DNA of 59,997 nucleotides, taken from NCBI GenBank assembly GCA_022574185.1, contig JACZSM010000009.1, positions 1 through 59,997 of the forward strand. Direction: 5' to 3'. This document shows, piece by piece, positions 16,701 through 24,916 of the stretch (positions are counted from its first letter, which is position 1; each line of letters opens with the position of its first letter). This stretch comes from Pseudomonadota bacterium (GTDB lineage: Bacteria; Pseudomonadota; Gammaproteobacteria; Steroidobacterales; Woeseiaceae). Both the position numbers and the translations under genes were made by a program. Below the pieces are notes generated by a model. That model was not told the DNA's origin, ran no database searches, and saw only the letters and a program-made list of their open reading frames with translations.

Positions 16701-19103
16701 CGTCGTTTCTTTTGAGAAGATGTCCAGCAGCACCGGATCCATTTCCAACGCGGCTTCGTCGTCATCTGGAGTTTCTGGTGCAGAGCTTGCGATCGTCAGC
16801 ACAGCCGCATTAGGGTCACCTTCTGTGAACGCATTTGCTCGCGCCATCAGCAGTCTGATATCGGCCGTCGGTTCGGTGCCAACTTCAAGTTGCTCTATCA
16901 ATCCTGGCAGTGCAGCTGCTGCATCAAGTATAAAGTCGACCATGGGTGGAGTGCGCACGAGCGTGCGATTAATCAAACGATTTAGCAGATTTTCAATGCT
17001 CCAGCTATACTCGCCGATACGTTCAGCACCCACCATTCGGCCACTGCCTTTCAGCGTGTGGAATGATCGCCGCACCGTGATGAGTGTCTCCATGTCATCG
17101 GGCGCGTCTTGCCAGACCGGCAGCTTGCGATTGATGGACGCGACTTCCTCCCTGGCCTCTTCGATAAATAACTCAAGAAGTTCAGGGTCAAGATGCTCAA
17201 TGTCAGTTGCGACGACGGGCAATGGCATAATTTCCGTCGCTCGCACATTTGCGGCGCGAGCCTGTTCCTCTGCCGCCGCGTCTCCCTCATCCCGGGCGAT
17301 GCCTGTCGTCGCCGCCGCTGCTGGCGCGGCGGCTTCCTCCTGTGCAAGTCGGTGTTCGACGTCTCTCAGCACAGCCAGACAAGCCTCGGCATTATCAAGC
17401 ATGTACCATGGCTCGCTACGTCCAGCCTTCACCGTTTCCATGTAATATTCAACACTGACGATCGCGTCAGCCATGCGATCCAACTCTTTTTGCGACAGTC
17501 GCGAAGCTCCGGCACCCTGCAACATCAATATGATCAGACGCCCAATGCGGTCAACGATCTCCATTGCACGAGTCTTGTTCAACATCATCAGGCCGGCCTT
17601 CATGCCGCGAATGAGCGACGGCACACTGTCTAGCCCCTGCGACGGCGCTCGTGACTCGATGCTTTGCCCCACCGTTTCCTTGATTCGCGCGAGGTTGATT
17701 ATGCATTCCCGCATCACGGATTCCGCAACTTGCCGGTAGTCCGCAGCCTCATTGGGTGACAAGTCCGAATCGGCCTGCTCGGCGCCATCTTGCCTTGGAG
17801 CAATCAAACGCAAGAGCTGCTGGTCGAGTCGATCCTCCACACGCAGCAGCGTCGACGCGATATCGAGAAGGATCTCTTCGTTGGCGACGCCACCGCGTTC
17901 GACGACCAATTTGAGTCGATCGATCTCGCCTTCGATATCGCCGCGAAGTTCTCCCAGGCCCAGAACACCGAGCGTGTCGCTGATCTTTTTGAGCAATTCG
18001 AGTTGCGGTACAAGCTCGGCCGATTTGTTCATGCCTGTACGCACGAAGATATCCAGCACGTCCTTGACCCGACCCAGATCTTCCCTGATCGCTGCAGCAA
18101 CCGTTTTCATGAGCTTGACACTGGGTGCCGATAGCGCCTCCCGTGCCTGCTCGACCTGCTCATCACCAGGCAATAACTCGGAAAGATTGAACGCCGAGCG
18201 AATTTCGCTGATGCGCTTGCCGGCCGTACTCGAACGCGCGACATAGTAGAGGAGATTGTTTAATAAATCGTCGACAGGATGAGTATCGAAAGCCTCAATA
18301 CCCTCGTCGATAACGCGTCTGATCTGGCGGTCGGTTTGCCCAAGAAGTCGTTTCAGCGCGACCGATGTCTCCAGCCCTCCCTCGCGTAGCGATTCAAGCA
18401 CACCGGCAACGATCCACCACAACTGATGCATGTCGTCGCGAGTCGCCGCTTCTTCGAGCATATCCGTGACAACTGCCAGCGTATCCAGATGGCGTTGGGT
18501 ATCGACGCCCTTGATCCAACCGAGTAACGCTAGCTGAAATCTGGGTCGCACCCGCGCTGCCACAGCTACTGGGTCTTCGCCGCTTCCCTCTCGTGCCGTG
18601 CTCGTCTTCTTCATCTGGCTCGGCGACAGATTCAGCAGCAGCAGTGTTCCTTCAGATAGTAACGGCTCGCCGCGCGCAGCTCGCAAGTCGTTGAGCATCG
18701 GCAAAAGCACCAGCGCAATATCACGTCCACCACCGAGCAACCGTTCGATGTAAACCGGCAGTTGAACCATCGCTCGTGTTAGTGCATCAAGCCCATCTTC
18801 GCGACCCTTGCCGGCACGTAACCTGGCCAGATACTTGCAATCAAGCTCCATCTCTTCGGCCAGCAAAGCCGCACCATAGGTTTCGGTGATCTGAAGTGCG
18901 CCACGAATCTGATGCAACAGCTCACCTGCGCGCACCAGCGCCGCTGATCCGCCGCGACCATCGACGCAATCTTCGAGCGCAAGATGGGCATTGCGCATCG
19001 TCTCTATGAGTTCGTGGCTGACAATCGACAACGCGTTCACAGTGATCTCGCCGCGACCTGCGTCGAGGTCCTGCTCTTGTATGCTGATTTCGCCTGTCAT
19101 CAA
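13773..19103 (-). CDS. chpA: Hybrid chemosensory histidine kinase ChpA
   Basis: A 1776-residue CheA-type kinase that controls type IV pili. The N-terminal ~600 residues resemble the FimL/degenerate Hpt region. Three phosphotransfer domains with intact His follow: HTLKGSGRM near residue 680, HTLHGSANM near 835 and HTLKGGARM near 990. A Pro/Glu/Ala linker (repeated PEPAPA) precedes the dimerisation part. The HATPase domain has an N-box with HMLRNAVVHGIEEP near 1365 and GRGVGMDVV. A CheW-like domain lies near 1500-1640, and a receiver domain ends the protein (VVDDS, VLDIEMPRMDG near 1700). Pseudomonas ChpA carries more phosphotransfer sites. The gene follows pilJ by 15 bases and is read in the pilG-to-chpC direction. 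Confidence 0.93.
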   Translation of the reverse strand: MMTGEISIQEQDLDAGRGEITVNALSIVSHELIETMRNAHLALEDCVDGRGGSAALVRAGELLHQIRGALQITETYGAALLAEEMELDCKYLARLRAGKGREDGLDALTRAMVQLPVYIERLLGGGRDIALVLLPMLNDLRAARGEPLLSEGTLLLLNLSPSQMKKTSTAREGSGEDPVAVAARVRPRFQLALLGWIKGVDTQRHLDTLAVVTDMLEEAATRDDMHQLWWIVAGVLESLREGGLETSVALKRLLGQTDRQIRRVIDEGIEAFDTHPVDDLLNNLLYYVARSSTAGKRISEIRSAFNLSELLPGDEQVEQAREALSAPSVKLMKTVAAAIREDLGRVKDVLDIFVRTGMNKSAELVPQLELLKKISDTLGVLGLGELRGDIEGEIDRLKLVVERGGVANEEILLDIASTLLRVEDRLDQQLLRLIAPRQDGAEQADSDLSPNEAADYRQVAESVMRECIINLARIKETVGQSIESRAPSQGLDSVPSLIRGMKAGLMMLNKTRAMEIVDRIGRLIILMLQGAGASRLSQKELDRMADAIVSVEYYMETVKAGRSEPWYMLDNAEACLAVLRDVEHRLAQEEAAAPAAAATTGIARDEGDAAAEEQARAANVRATEIMPLPVVATDIEHLDPELLELFIEEAREEVASINRKLPVWQDAPDDMETLITVRRSFHTLKGSGRMVGAERIGEYSWSIENLLNRLINRTLVRTPPMVDFILDAAAALPGLIEQLEVGTEPTADIRLLMARANAFTEGDPNAAVLTIASSAPETPDDDEAALEMDPVLLDIFSKETTGHLKVITDYLAACEGHTPPFDVTDKLHRACHTLHGSANMANVERGVAVAAALNRFVRRVYDYKIGFQRSGLDGLRAAAKAIATIVGDINQSERRRADYTALIDHLTMLTDAVQPEDTIVREAEPDIIQKPKSIVEDVPEEAEYDAEIAAIFTEESAELLEMADKALIEWSKNRGARQPMEEFKRHLHTLKGGARMAGIMAMGDLSHELETLVISIDEGRIKASRAVDELLQHSVDELHRMRDTVIAGKPVAAANALLKRIQQAIAGFEVADEAQVEIAPTDEEVEKAVPAEFTIEPDDTVSMVIIDTPLADELAQIGRPAPDQDAAPQITERQQAAESEPEPAPAPEPEPAPAPEPEPVRATRKAVQKKQRQEFARIDADLLEDLLNAAGEISIYQSRLSQQVSSFEFHVDELEQTVSRLREQLRKLEIETEAQIMHGHQDTAVAQDFDPLELDRYSNIQQLTRALAESASDLGSIKDLLQGVTTESEGLLVQQSRVTAELQDGLMRARMVPFERHVPRLTRLVRQIAKEAGKRAELAVEGASGELDRQVLNKMLPPFEHMLRNAVVHGIEEPNERQKAKKPATGRITIRLRREGSEMIIDVADDGTGLDVDAIRRKAYELDMLKPDAKVSDDEIMNLILTPGFSTAGKVTQSAGRGVGMDVVASEVKKLGGSLHISSVTGQGTNFTVRLPFTLAITQALIIRTGEEVYALPLPSVEGVARIPRAELENLLSQTEPSYGYGEQTYRFRHLGMYLGGQAAKLPESDAFVSVILVRAGEHSAALLTDEMLASREIVVKSVGPQLASIRGISGATILGDGSVVLILDIAALVRGGVPVVELKSAAPTPIDARPVALVVDDSITVRRVTERLLERHGMRVVTAKDGLDAIGVLQDNKPDIIVLDIEMPRMDGYEFALHVRNDDRVADVPIIMVTSRVGDKHRARAIELGVNDYLGKPYQDSALLEAIQRLLEEKGIMLS
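15629..15685. repeat. Tandem 24-bp repeat in the ChpA linker
   Basis: CGGGCTCCGGCGCAGGCGCA is repeated in tandem with a 24-base period and encodes the PEPAPA linker between the phosphotransfer and kinase parts of ChpA. It is coding and in frame, and probably varies in copy number by slippage. Confidence 0.6.
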
Positions 19104-19118
19104 CGATCCGTGTTGTTG

Positions 19119-21122
19119 CTAGCCCGTCTGTGCCTGCTCGTCTGCCTGTTGATTGCCGAAATCCTTCGAAGAAGAAGAGGACAAGGCGTTCGACTGCGGT
19201 GCCTCTTTGGGCAGCGTGAATCCGGCAACTGTTTTTCTGAGCTGTGTTGCAAGATCGGCAAGTTTTGATATGGCGACTGCCGTCGCAGTCGTTGCTTTGC
19301 CCGCCTGTTCACTGATTTCACGCAGTCGCGTCGTGCGCCGCGTTACGTCGGCCGCAGCCGCCGCCTGGTGGCGCGTAGATTCCGAGATATTCTGTACGAG
19401 AGTCGCAATTTGATTTGATACTTTTTCGATTTCGTCCAGCGCCGCGCCTGCGTTCTCGGCGAGCAATGCCCCGCCAACCACGTCCGTCGTACTACGCTCC
19501 ATCGACACGACAGCTTCGTTGGTATCGGCCTGAATTGTTCGCACAAGGACTTCGATCTGTTTCGTCGCATTGGTCGAGCGCTCGGCGAGCCTTTGGACTT
19601 CGTCTGCAACAACGGCGAAGCCGCGGCCGGCCTCGCCGGCCATTGAAGCCTGAATTGATGCGTTGAGTGCAAGAATGTTGGTCTGCTCGGCAATGTCATT
19701 GATGAGCTCGACAATGTTGCCGATTTCCTGTGAACTTTCGCCCAGGCGCTTGATTCGTTTAGAGGTTTCCTGAATCGTCTCGCGAATCGTGTTCATGCCA
19801 TCGATTGTGCGACGCACGGCCTCGCCGCCTTTGTGCGCGACCTCAACCGAGTACCGTGCAACATCGGATGATCGTTCAGCATTACCAGACACTTCTTCGA
19901 TTGATCTTGCCATCGATACTATCGACTCAGTAGCCGCATTAATTTCGAGCGCCTGATTTTCGGCCGCTTTGGCCATATGTGAGGCCGTGTTTTTAGTCTG
20001 CTTCGCCGCTCCATCGACCATGATCGCCGTTTCATTGACAGTGGTTACCAGTTTCCGAAGTTCCTCGATCGCATAGTTGAACGAGTCTGCGATCGTGCCG
20101 GTTATGTCCTCGGTCACGGTAGCTTCAACCGTCAGGTCACCATCGGCAAGACTGCCCATCTCATCAAGCAGGCGCAGAATTGCCTGCTGATTCCTCTCAT
20201 TTTGCTCGGCATGTTCCTTGGCGCTCCTTTCAAATACGGCGCTCTTGGAATTCAGAAACAAGAGTATGAGAATCAGTAACGTTACCGCACCCATCAACCC
20301 GACAGGAATCCAGGTTATCTGCAGGAAACCGGGCAATATGCTACCTGCCCTCGTTCCTGCAAATGCGTTTTCCAGACTCGCTGCACTTGCGGCAAGCTCG
20401 GCGTGTACGGCAGACAGATCAATGACCTGACTGACGCCGGCGCTAATCCGATCGAGTTGTACATCGATATCGGTCAAATGGCTGGCCAGCGGTACGAGTG
20501 CAACTTCGCGACCCTCGACATTGAGCGACCGGATGTCAAGCACAGTATTTTCGCCCGACAATGCATCTGTCACCAGGTGCAGAAACGCGACATCGTCAAC
20601 AATACTTTGCGCCACGGATGTAGCATCGGAGTTGGTCGTCAGTCCCGACGCCGATCGTCCGATGCGAGCTGCGCGTTGCTGAAATTCCTGAATGATGCTC
20701 GTACTACCTGCGCGATCCAGTAACTCGTTTGACAGGTCCAAAATCGACGCAATGCTTGCATTAATAATTGTCGCCGCATCCTGCAATGCCTCAACGTCAG
20801 TTCGTTTTGCGAGCACTGCGGCTGCATGGGATTCGAGTTGCTGCCATTCTCGCGACGCACCTGGAACCGCCAGGCCGGCACTACGGCGAAGTTGTGCAAT
20901 TCGCTTGTGGCTCGCATCGAGTCTATCGAATCCGCCGACTTCGCCTTCGAGTGCGCTGCGAGCATGCGCCGGAATTGCTTGCGACAATGCGGCAAGCTCA
21001 ACCGTCGATGAGTTGCCGCTACTATTCTGCAGGTATGTAAATACCGCTGCAATAATCATCAACACCAGGGCCACTATCGCGACAGTCCTGAACCTGGATG
21101 ATGTGTCTGTTTTCCTTGCCAT
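19119..21122 (-). CDS. pilJ: Pilus-linked methyl-accepting chemoreceptor PilJ
   Basis: A 667-residue inner-membrane chemoreceptor. A first membrane segment lies at residues 13-30 (TVAIVALVLMIIAAVF) and a second at about 270-290, with a periplasmic PilJ-type sensory region between. HAMP-like and long coiled-coil signalling domains follow. The conserved hairpin tip reads EIGNIVELINDIAEQTNILALNA with AGEAGRGFAVVADEVQRLAERS. It should relay a pilus or surface signal to ChpA through PilI. It lies between pilI and chpA. No pilK methyltransferase gene follows, although pilK is usual at this place in Pseudomonas. Confidence 0.92.
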   Translation of the reverse strand: MARKTDTSSRFRTVAIVALVLMIIAAVFTYLQNSSGNSSTVELAALSQAIPAHARSALEGEVGGFDRLDASHKRIAQLRRSAGLAVPGASREWQQLESHAAAVLAKRTDVEALQDAATIINASIASILDLSNELLDRAGSTSIIQEFQQRAARIGRSASGLTTNSDATSVAQSIVDDVAFLHLVTDALSGENTVLDIRSLNVEGREVALVPLASHLTDIDVQLDRISAGVSQVIDLSAVHAELAASAASLENAFAGTRAGSILPGFLQITWIPVGLMGAVTLLILILLFLNSKSAVFERSAKEHAEQNERNQQAILRLLDEMGSLADGDLTVEATVTEDITGTIADSFNYAIEELRKLVTTVNETAIMVDGAAKQTKNTASHMAKAAENQALEINAATESIVSMARSIEEVSGNAERSSDVARYSVEVAHKGGEAVRRTIDGMNTIRETIQETSKRIKRLGESSQEIGNIVELINDIAEQTNILALNASIQASMAGEAGRGFAVVADEVQRLAERSTNATKQIEVLVRTIQADTNEAVVSMERSTTDVVGGALLAENAGAALDEIEKVSNQIATLVQNISESTRHQAAAAADVTRRTTRLREISEQAGKATTATAVAISKLADLATQLRKTVAGFTLPKEAPQSNALSSSSSKDFGNQQADEQAQTG

Positions 21123-21184
21123 GGGCTTCTAAAGCTCTTCGTTGTTTTAGGTCGGGATCGCCTTTTTGTCCTTCACTGCAGCGA

Positions 21185-21751
21185 TCACGCCTCTGCTGCG
21201 GCCTGCAGGAACAGATTGCTTTCCACAAAATCATATACGCTCAGAATGGGCCATGTCTCATTATTGCGTTGATACGCGCCCGTTAGAAATCGGTCTACAC
21301 GAACGACAGTTTCTGGCCATTTGTCCGTAAATTCGTGCTCCATGAAACGGCGAAAGCCGAGCACTTCGTCAACAACAAGTCCGGCTGGAATGTCGCGGTG
21401 ATTTACCGAAATGACGCGAGTGGTTCGACGCAATGACGTCCGGCCGCTGCCAAGCAACAATTTGATGTCGACAAGCGGCAGCAAGTGACCGCGCAGATTC
21501 GCTATACCCAGCAACCAGCGCTTCGCACCAGGAACGCGCGTCATGTTGTCCGGCAACATTAATACTTCTCGTACCTGGTCCCGACTCGCAACAAATTGTT
21601 CTTCGCCGATGCGAAAGCCGATGCCAACCCATTCATCAGGCGCCCCTTCACCGCCGTCGCTGGAATGTGCCTGACGACTGCGTCGCTCAATCTCGACGAG
21701 CAACTCGAAAGGTTGTTGGACGAGTGCCGCGAGGTCGCCAGAGTCACTCAT
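21185..21751 (-). CDS. pilI: CheW-like adaptor PilI
   Basis: A 188-residue protein with one CheW domain: GIGFRIGEEQFVASRDQVREVL, then WLLGIANLRGHLLPLVDIKLLLG and EVLGFRRF. By family and position it couples the PilJ receptor to the ChpA kinase. It starts immediately after the pilH stop codon (21752), and pilJ follows about 60 bases downstream. Confidence 0.9.
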   Translation of the reverse strand: MSDSGDLAALVQQPFELLVEIERRSRQAHSSDGGEGAPDEWVGIGFRIGEEQFVASRDQVREVLMLPDNMTRVPGAKRWLLGIANLRGHLLPLVDIKLLLGSGRTSLRRTTRVISVNHRDIPAGLVVDEVLGFRRFMEHEFTDKWPETVVRVDRFLTGAYQRNNETWPILSVYDFVESNLFLQAAAEA

Positions 21752-22117
21752 TCAGACAGCCATTACCGCGTTGATCTTGTCCACGAGTTGCTTCGCGTCG
21801 ATTGGCTTAACCAGGTATTCGACGGCACCCTGACGCATGCCCCAGATCCTGTCTGTCTCCTGATTTTTATTCGTAATGATAATCACCGGTATATCTGCCG
21901 TGACGGGATCTTTCGACAATTTCCGAGTCGCCTGGAACCCGTTCATGCCCGGCATGACAACATCCATCAGGATGCAGTCGGGGTGGGATGACCTGGCCTG
22001 GCGCAGCCCTTCATCGCCATTATCGGCGACCAAGGTGCCGAAACCGTTTTTCTCAAGCATGTTCTGAAACAGATGCAGCTCGGTCGGCGAATCATCGATG
22101 ATGAGAATGACTGCTAT
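21752..22117 (-). CDS. pilH: Response regulator PilH with a probable AUA start
   Basis: A 121-residue CheY-like receiver that is phosphorylated by ChpA and tunes pilus retraction. The phosphoacceptor Asp is in CILMDVVMPGMNG, the conserved Thr in VIIITN and Lys in LVKPID. The acidic pair lies in VILIIDDSPTE, which is upstream of the first ATG (22060). The frame is open from there to a TAA at 22163-22165 but contains no ATG, GTG or TTG. The codon that gives MAVILIIDDS is ATA at 22115-22117, preceded by AAGGA at 7 bases; a CTG at 22118-22120 is the alternative. The 102-residue version from 22060 would lack the first strand and active-site acids. Confidence 0.85.
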   Translation of the reverse strand: MAVILIIDDSPTELHLFQNMLEKNGFGTLVADNGDEGLRQARSSHPDCILMDVVMPGMNGFQATRKLSKDPVTADIPVIIITNKNQETDRIWGMRQGAVEYLVKPIDAKQLVDKINAVMAV

Positions 22118-22162
22118 CAGTGTTTCCTTTGCGGCGCGCTCATTGCGGCTGCGGATCCTGGC

Positions 22163-22555
22163 TTAATTAATTTGATTCGAAATCGCACCCAGCAACTCGT
22201 CCTTGGTGAACGGTTTGGTCAGGTACTGTTCCGAACCGACGATGCGACCCCTGGCCCGGTCAAACAGGCCGTCCTTGCTCGAGAGCATGATGACCGGTGT
22301 ATCTTTAAACATCTTGTTGTGCTTGATCAGTGAACATGTCTCGTAACCGTCAAGGCGCGGCATCATGATGTCCACAAAAATCAGATCGGGCTGGTGATCT
22401 GCAATTTTTGACAGGGCATCAAAACCATCAATGGCCGTGAATACCTGGCAGCCTTCCTTGGTCAATAGCGTTTCTGCCGTTCGACGGATCGTCTTGCTGT
22501 CATCCACGACGAGAATCTTGAGGCCGTTGAGACTTCGAGATGGCTTACTGGGCAC
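22163..22555 (-). CDS. pilG: Response regulator PilG
   Basis: A 130-residue CheY-like receiver. The acidic pair is in ILVVDDSKTI, the phosphoacceptor Asp in LIFVDIMMPRLDG, then VIMLSSKDG and the Lys in LTKPFTK. In Pseudomonas PilG promotes pilus extension and cAMP signalling downstream of ChpA. It starts at GTG (22555) with GAGGG about 6 bases upstream. It is the first gene of the pilG-H-I-J-chpA-chpC operon and is divergent from gshB across a 237-base promoter region. Confidence 0.92.
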   Translation of the reverse strand: MPSKPSRSLNGLKILVVDDSKTIRRTAETLLTKEGCQVFTAIDGFDALSKIADHQPDLIFVDIMMPRLDGYETCSLIKHNKMFKDTPVIMLSSKDGLFDRARGRIVGSEQYLTKPFTKDELLGAISNQIN

Positions 22556-22792
22556 CGGTTTCCCTCACGCTGTGGCGAATCCCCCTGGATTCATTCTTTT
22601 AGTTGATTATCCCTGCAACATGGCAGCTTGCGGCCATGACCTGTGCAGGGAAACCGACTTGTACCATATTGACATAACTCCCGCTGCGACGCCCGCCGCA
22701 GACCGCGAAAATCGAGGAATTTTCGGCGTTTACCCGTTGATTCCGCTGTATAGTTGGCCGCTCAACACGAACTTCAGGACCAAGCGGCAACA

Positions 22793-23749
22793 ATGGCAAA
22801 TAATCCGCTTCGCGTCGGCATAGTCATGGACCCGATCGAGTCCATTTCCGCCTACAAAGACAGCTCCTTCGCAATGCTTCTCGAGGCACAACGTCGCGGC
22901 GCGGAAATTCACTATTTCCAGCAAGGCGACCTCAAATTACTCGCCGGCGTAGCGATCGGACGGTCGCGACGACTCAGCGTCCGCGATGACAACGACGCGT
23001 GGTTCGAACTTGGATCCGTCGAAGATATCGACTTGGGTGATCTCGATATCATTCTGATGCGCAAGGACCCACCGTTCGACATGGAGTACATCTACACCAC
23101 CTACATTCTCGACCGCGCCGAAGAAACTGGCGCGCTCGTCGTCAATCGGCCACGGGCCTTGCGAGACATGAATGAAAAGGCGTACACGGCCTGGTTTCCC
23201 GAGTGCACGCCATTGTCCCTGATCACACGCTCAATGCACGAAATGAAAGCATTCCTGGCCGATAATGAGCGAATCGTCGTAAAACCTTTGGATGGCATGG
23301 GTGGACGATCGATATTTGTCGTGCGAAAAGGTGACCGCAATGCCAATGTAATTTTTGAAACCCTGACAGACTTCGGCCGACAATTTGCAATGGTACAGAA
23401 ATTCATTCCAGAGATCAGTCAAGGCGACAAGCGTATCCTGTTAATCAACGGTGAAGCAGTTCCGTATGCGCTCGCGCGCATTCCGTCGGACGACGATAAC
23501 CGCGGTAATCTGGTCCTGGGCGCAACAGGCATCGGTCAGGCATTGTCAGACGTAGATCGCTCGATTTGCGCGCGCGTTGGTCCGGTAATGCGTGCACAGG
23601 GCGTCATCTTCGCCGGCATTGATATCATTGGTGATTACCTGACCGAAATCAACGTCACCAGCCCGACAGGCATCCGCGAATTGGACAAGCACTTTGATCT
23701 CAATATTGCCGGCCTCTTGTTTGACGCGATTGAAGGCCAACTGGCCTAG
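22793..23749 (+). CDS. gshB: Glutathione synthetase
   Basis: A 318-residue ATP-grasp ligase joining gamma-glutamylcysteine and glycine. The N-terminal LRVGIVMDPIESISAYKDSS is the GshB signature. ATP-grasp motifs follow: VVKPLDGMGGRSIF, KRILLINGEAVPYALARIP, and the metal-binding TEINVTSPTGIRE near the end. Length equals the usual 315-320. I chose the ATG at 22793; an upstream ATG at 22754 adds 13 residues outside the family alignment. It opens the gshB-tonB-yqgE-ruvX-pyrB series known from Pseudomonas, here with apbE inserted. Confidence 0.95.
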   Translation: MANNPLRVGIVMDPIESISAYKDSSFAMLLEAQRRGAEIHYFQQGDLKLLAGVAIGRSRRLSVRDDNDAWFELGSVEDIDLGDLDIILMRKDPPFDMEYIYTTYILDRAEETGALVVNRPRALRDMNEKAYTAWFPECTPLSLITRSMHEMKAFLADNERIVVKPLDGMGGRSIFVVRKGDRNANVIFETLTDFGRQFAMVQKFIPEISQGDKRILLINGEAVPYALARIPSDDDNRGNLVLGATGIGQALSDVDRSICARVGPVMRAQGVIFAGIDIIGDYLTEINVTSPTGIRELDKHFDLNIAGLLFDAIEGQLA

Positions 23750-23780
23750 CGTCGTATCAGAACCCAGCGCATCAATCCTC

Positions 23781-24809
23781 ATGAGCCGCGTGTCGGGCGT
23801 ACAGGTTCGCAAACGAGGCATGAGATGGGTTTTAGCCGCCGCACTCACGCTCTACGGTTGTGGCCCGCAGCAACAAGACCAACGTCTCGATTTTTACGCT
23901 TTCGGCACCGAAATATCGGTGACTCTATATTCGGTCACTGCAAAACAGACGCTGTTGGCGACAGAGCAATTGCAGTCCCACTACGCTGATGTCGGTCACA
24001 ATTGGTATCCGTGGCGGCGCGGTGAACTGCACGCCATCAACACCGCAATGCGAAGTGGATCCCGCGTCGACGTATCTCCGCGCCTCGCTGACATCATTCG
24101 CCGCGCCGCAGAATTCGAGCTCATTTCAGGCGGACGCTTTAATGCCGGGCTTGGACGACTAACCGAACTCTGGGGTCTACATGAGATATCGGCGACTCCG
24201 TCGGCCTTGCCCGATAACGCAGACATCGCGGCCATACTCGCTGACAGACCAGGCGCGGTACGTATCGACTGGGATCAGAACCGCGCAGGGACTCGATCGG
24301 ATTTCGTGATGCTTGACCTCGGCGGCATTGCGAAAGGTGCGATTCTCGAAGACAGTGTGACAATTTTGCGCGAACTGGGCATCACCGACGCAATCATCAA
24401 TATTGGTGGCGACCTGACGGTCCTCGGCAACGTTCGCGGACGCCCTGCGCGTATTGGAATTCGCTCACCGAGTAACCGCAGCCCGATTGCATCGCTCAGC
24501 ATTGATGACGGTGAGACCGTCGTTACCTCGGGAATTTATGAGCGCTTTGTCGAAATTGATGGTCGCCGATACGCGCATATTCTTAATCCGGCGACCGGTT
24601 ATCCTGTCGATCATTCTGTCTCGGCAACCATAGTTCATGTCGACCCTGTACTTGCCGATGCGGCGGCAACAGCTCTGATCGTTGGCGGCGCCGATGAATT
24701 TGATGCTCTGACCCAAGCTTTCGGCATTGATGTGGCGCTGCTGATTGACTCATCAGGTGACGTGCGTCTCACTCAATCCATGCGCGAGCGGTTACACTGG
24801 ATCGAGTGA
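23781..24809 (+). CDS. apbE: FAD:protein FMN transferase ApbE
   Basis: About 342 residues. A lipoprotein signal with lipobox YGC (near residue 26) tethers it on the periplasmic side. Motifs: FNAGLGRLTELWG, DLGGIAKGAILED, NIGGDLTVLG and HILNPATGYPVDHS, ending with a Thr/Asp metal site in ADAAATALIVGG. The enzyme covalently attaches FMN to Thr of target proteins such as Nqr or Rnf subunits, none of which are in the window. The start could also be the ATG at 23820. Between gshB and tonB it interrupts the usual gene order, so it may have been inserted here. Confidence 0.9.
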   Translation: MSRVSGVQVRKRGMRWVLAAALTLYGCGPQQQDQRLDFYAFGTEISVTLYSVTAKQTLLATEQLQSHYADVGHNWYPWRRGELHAINTAMRSGSRVDVSPRLADIIRRAAEFELISGGRFNAGLGRLTELWGLHEISATPSALPDNADIAAILADRPGAVRIDWDQNRAGTRSDFVMLDLGGIAKGAILEDSVTILRELGITDAIINIGGDLTVLGNVRGRPARIGIRSPSNRSPIASLSIDDGETVVTSGIYERFVEIDGRRYAHILNPATGYPVDHSVSATIVHVDPVLADAAATALIVGGADEFDALTQAFGIDVALLIDSSGDVRLTQSMRERLHWIE

Positions 24810-24916
24810 GGAAGCGTTTACAGAATTCCCTCAACAACCTGATTTTTCTCGATCTTTCAAGCGAAGGCGCACTGAATTAAGTAAACTGTCACCAGTCCAA
24901 TAGCATTGACCCAACC

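Noticed and set aside
16681..17445. A 254-residue plus-strand open frame
   Set aside because: It lies wholly inside chpA on the opposite strand. Its composition (Ser/Ala/Arg-rich, no domain) is what a shadow of a conserved gene gives.
21752..22060. PilH as a 102-residue protein from the first ATG
   Set aside because: This would remove the first strand and the acidic pair needed for phosphorylation, while the missing residues are encoded in frame just upstream.
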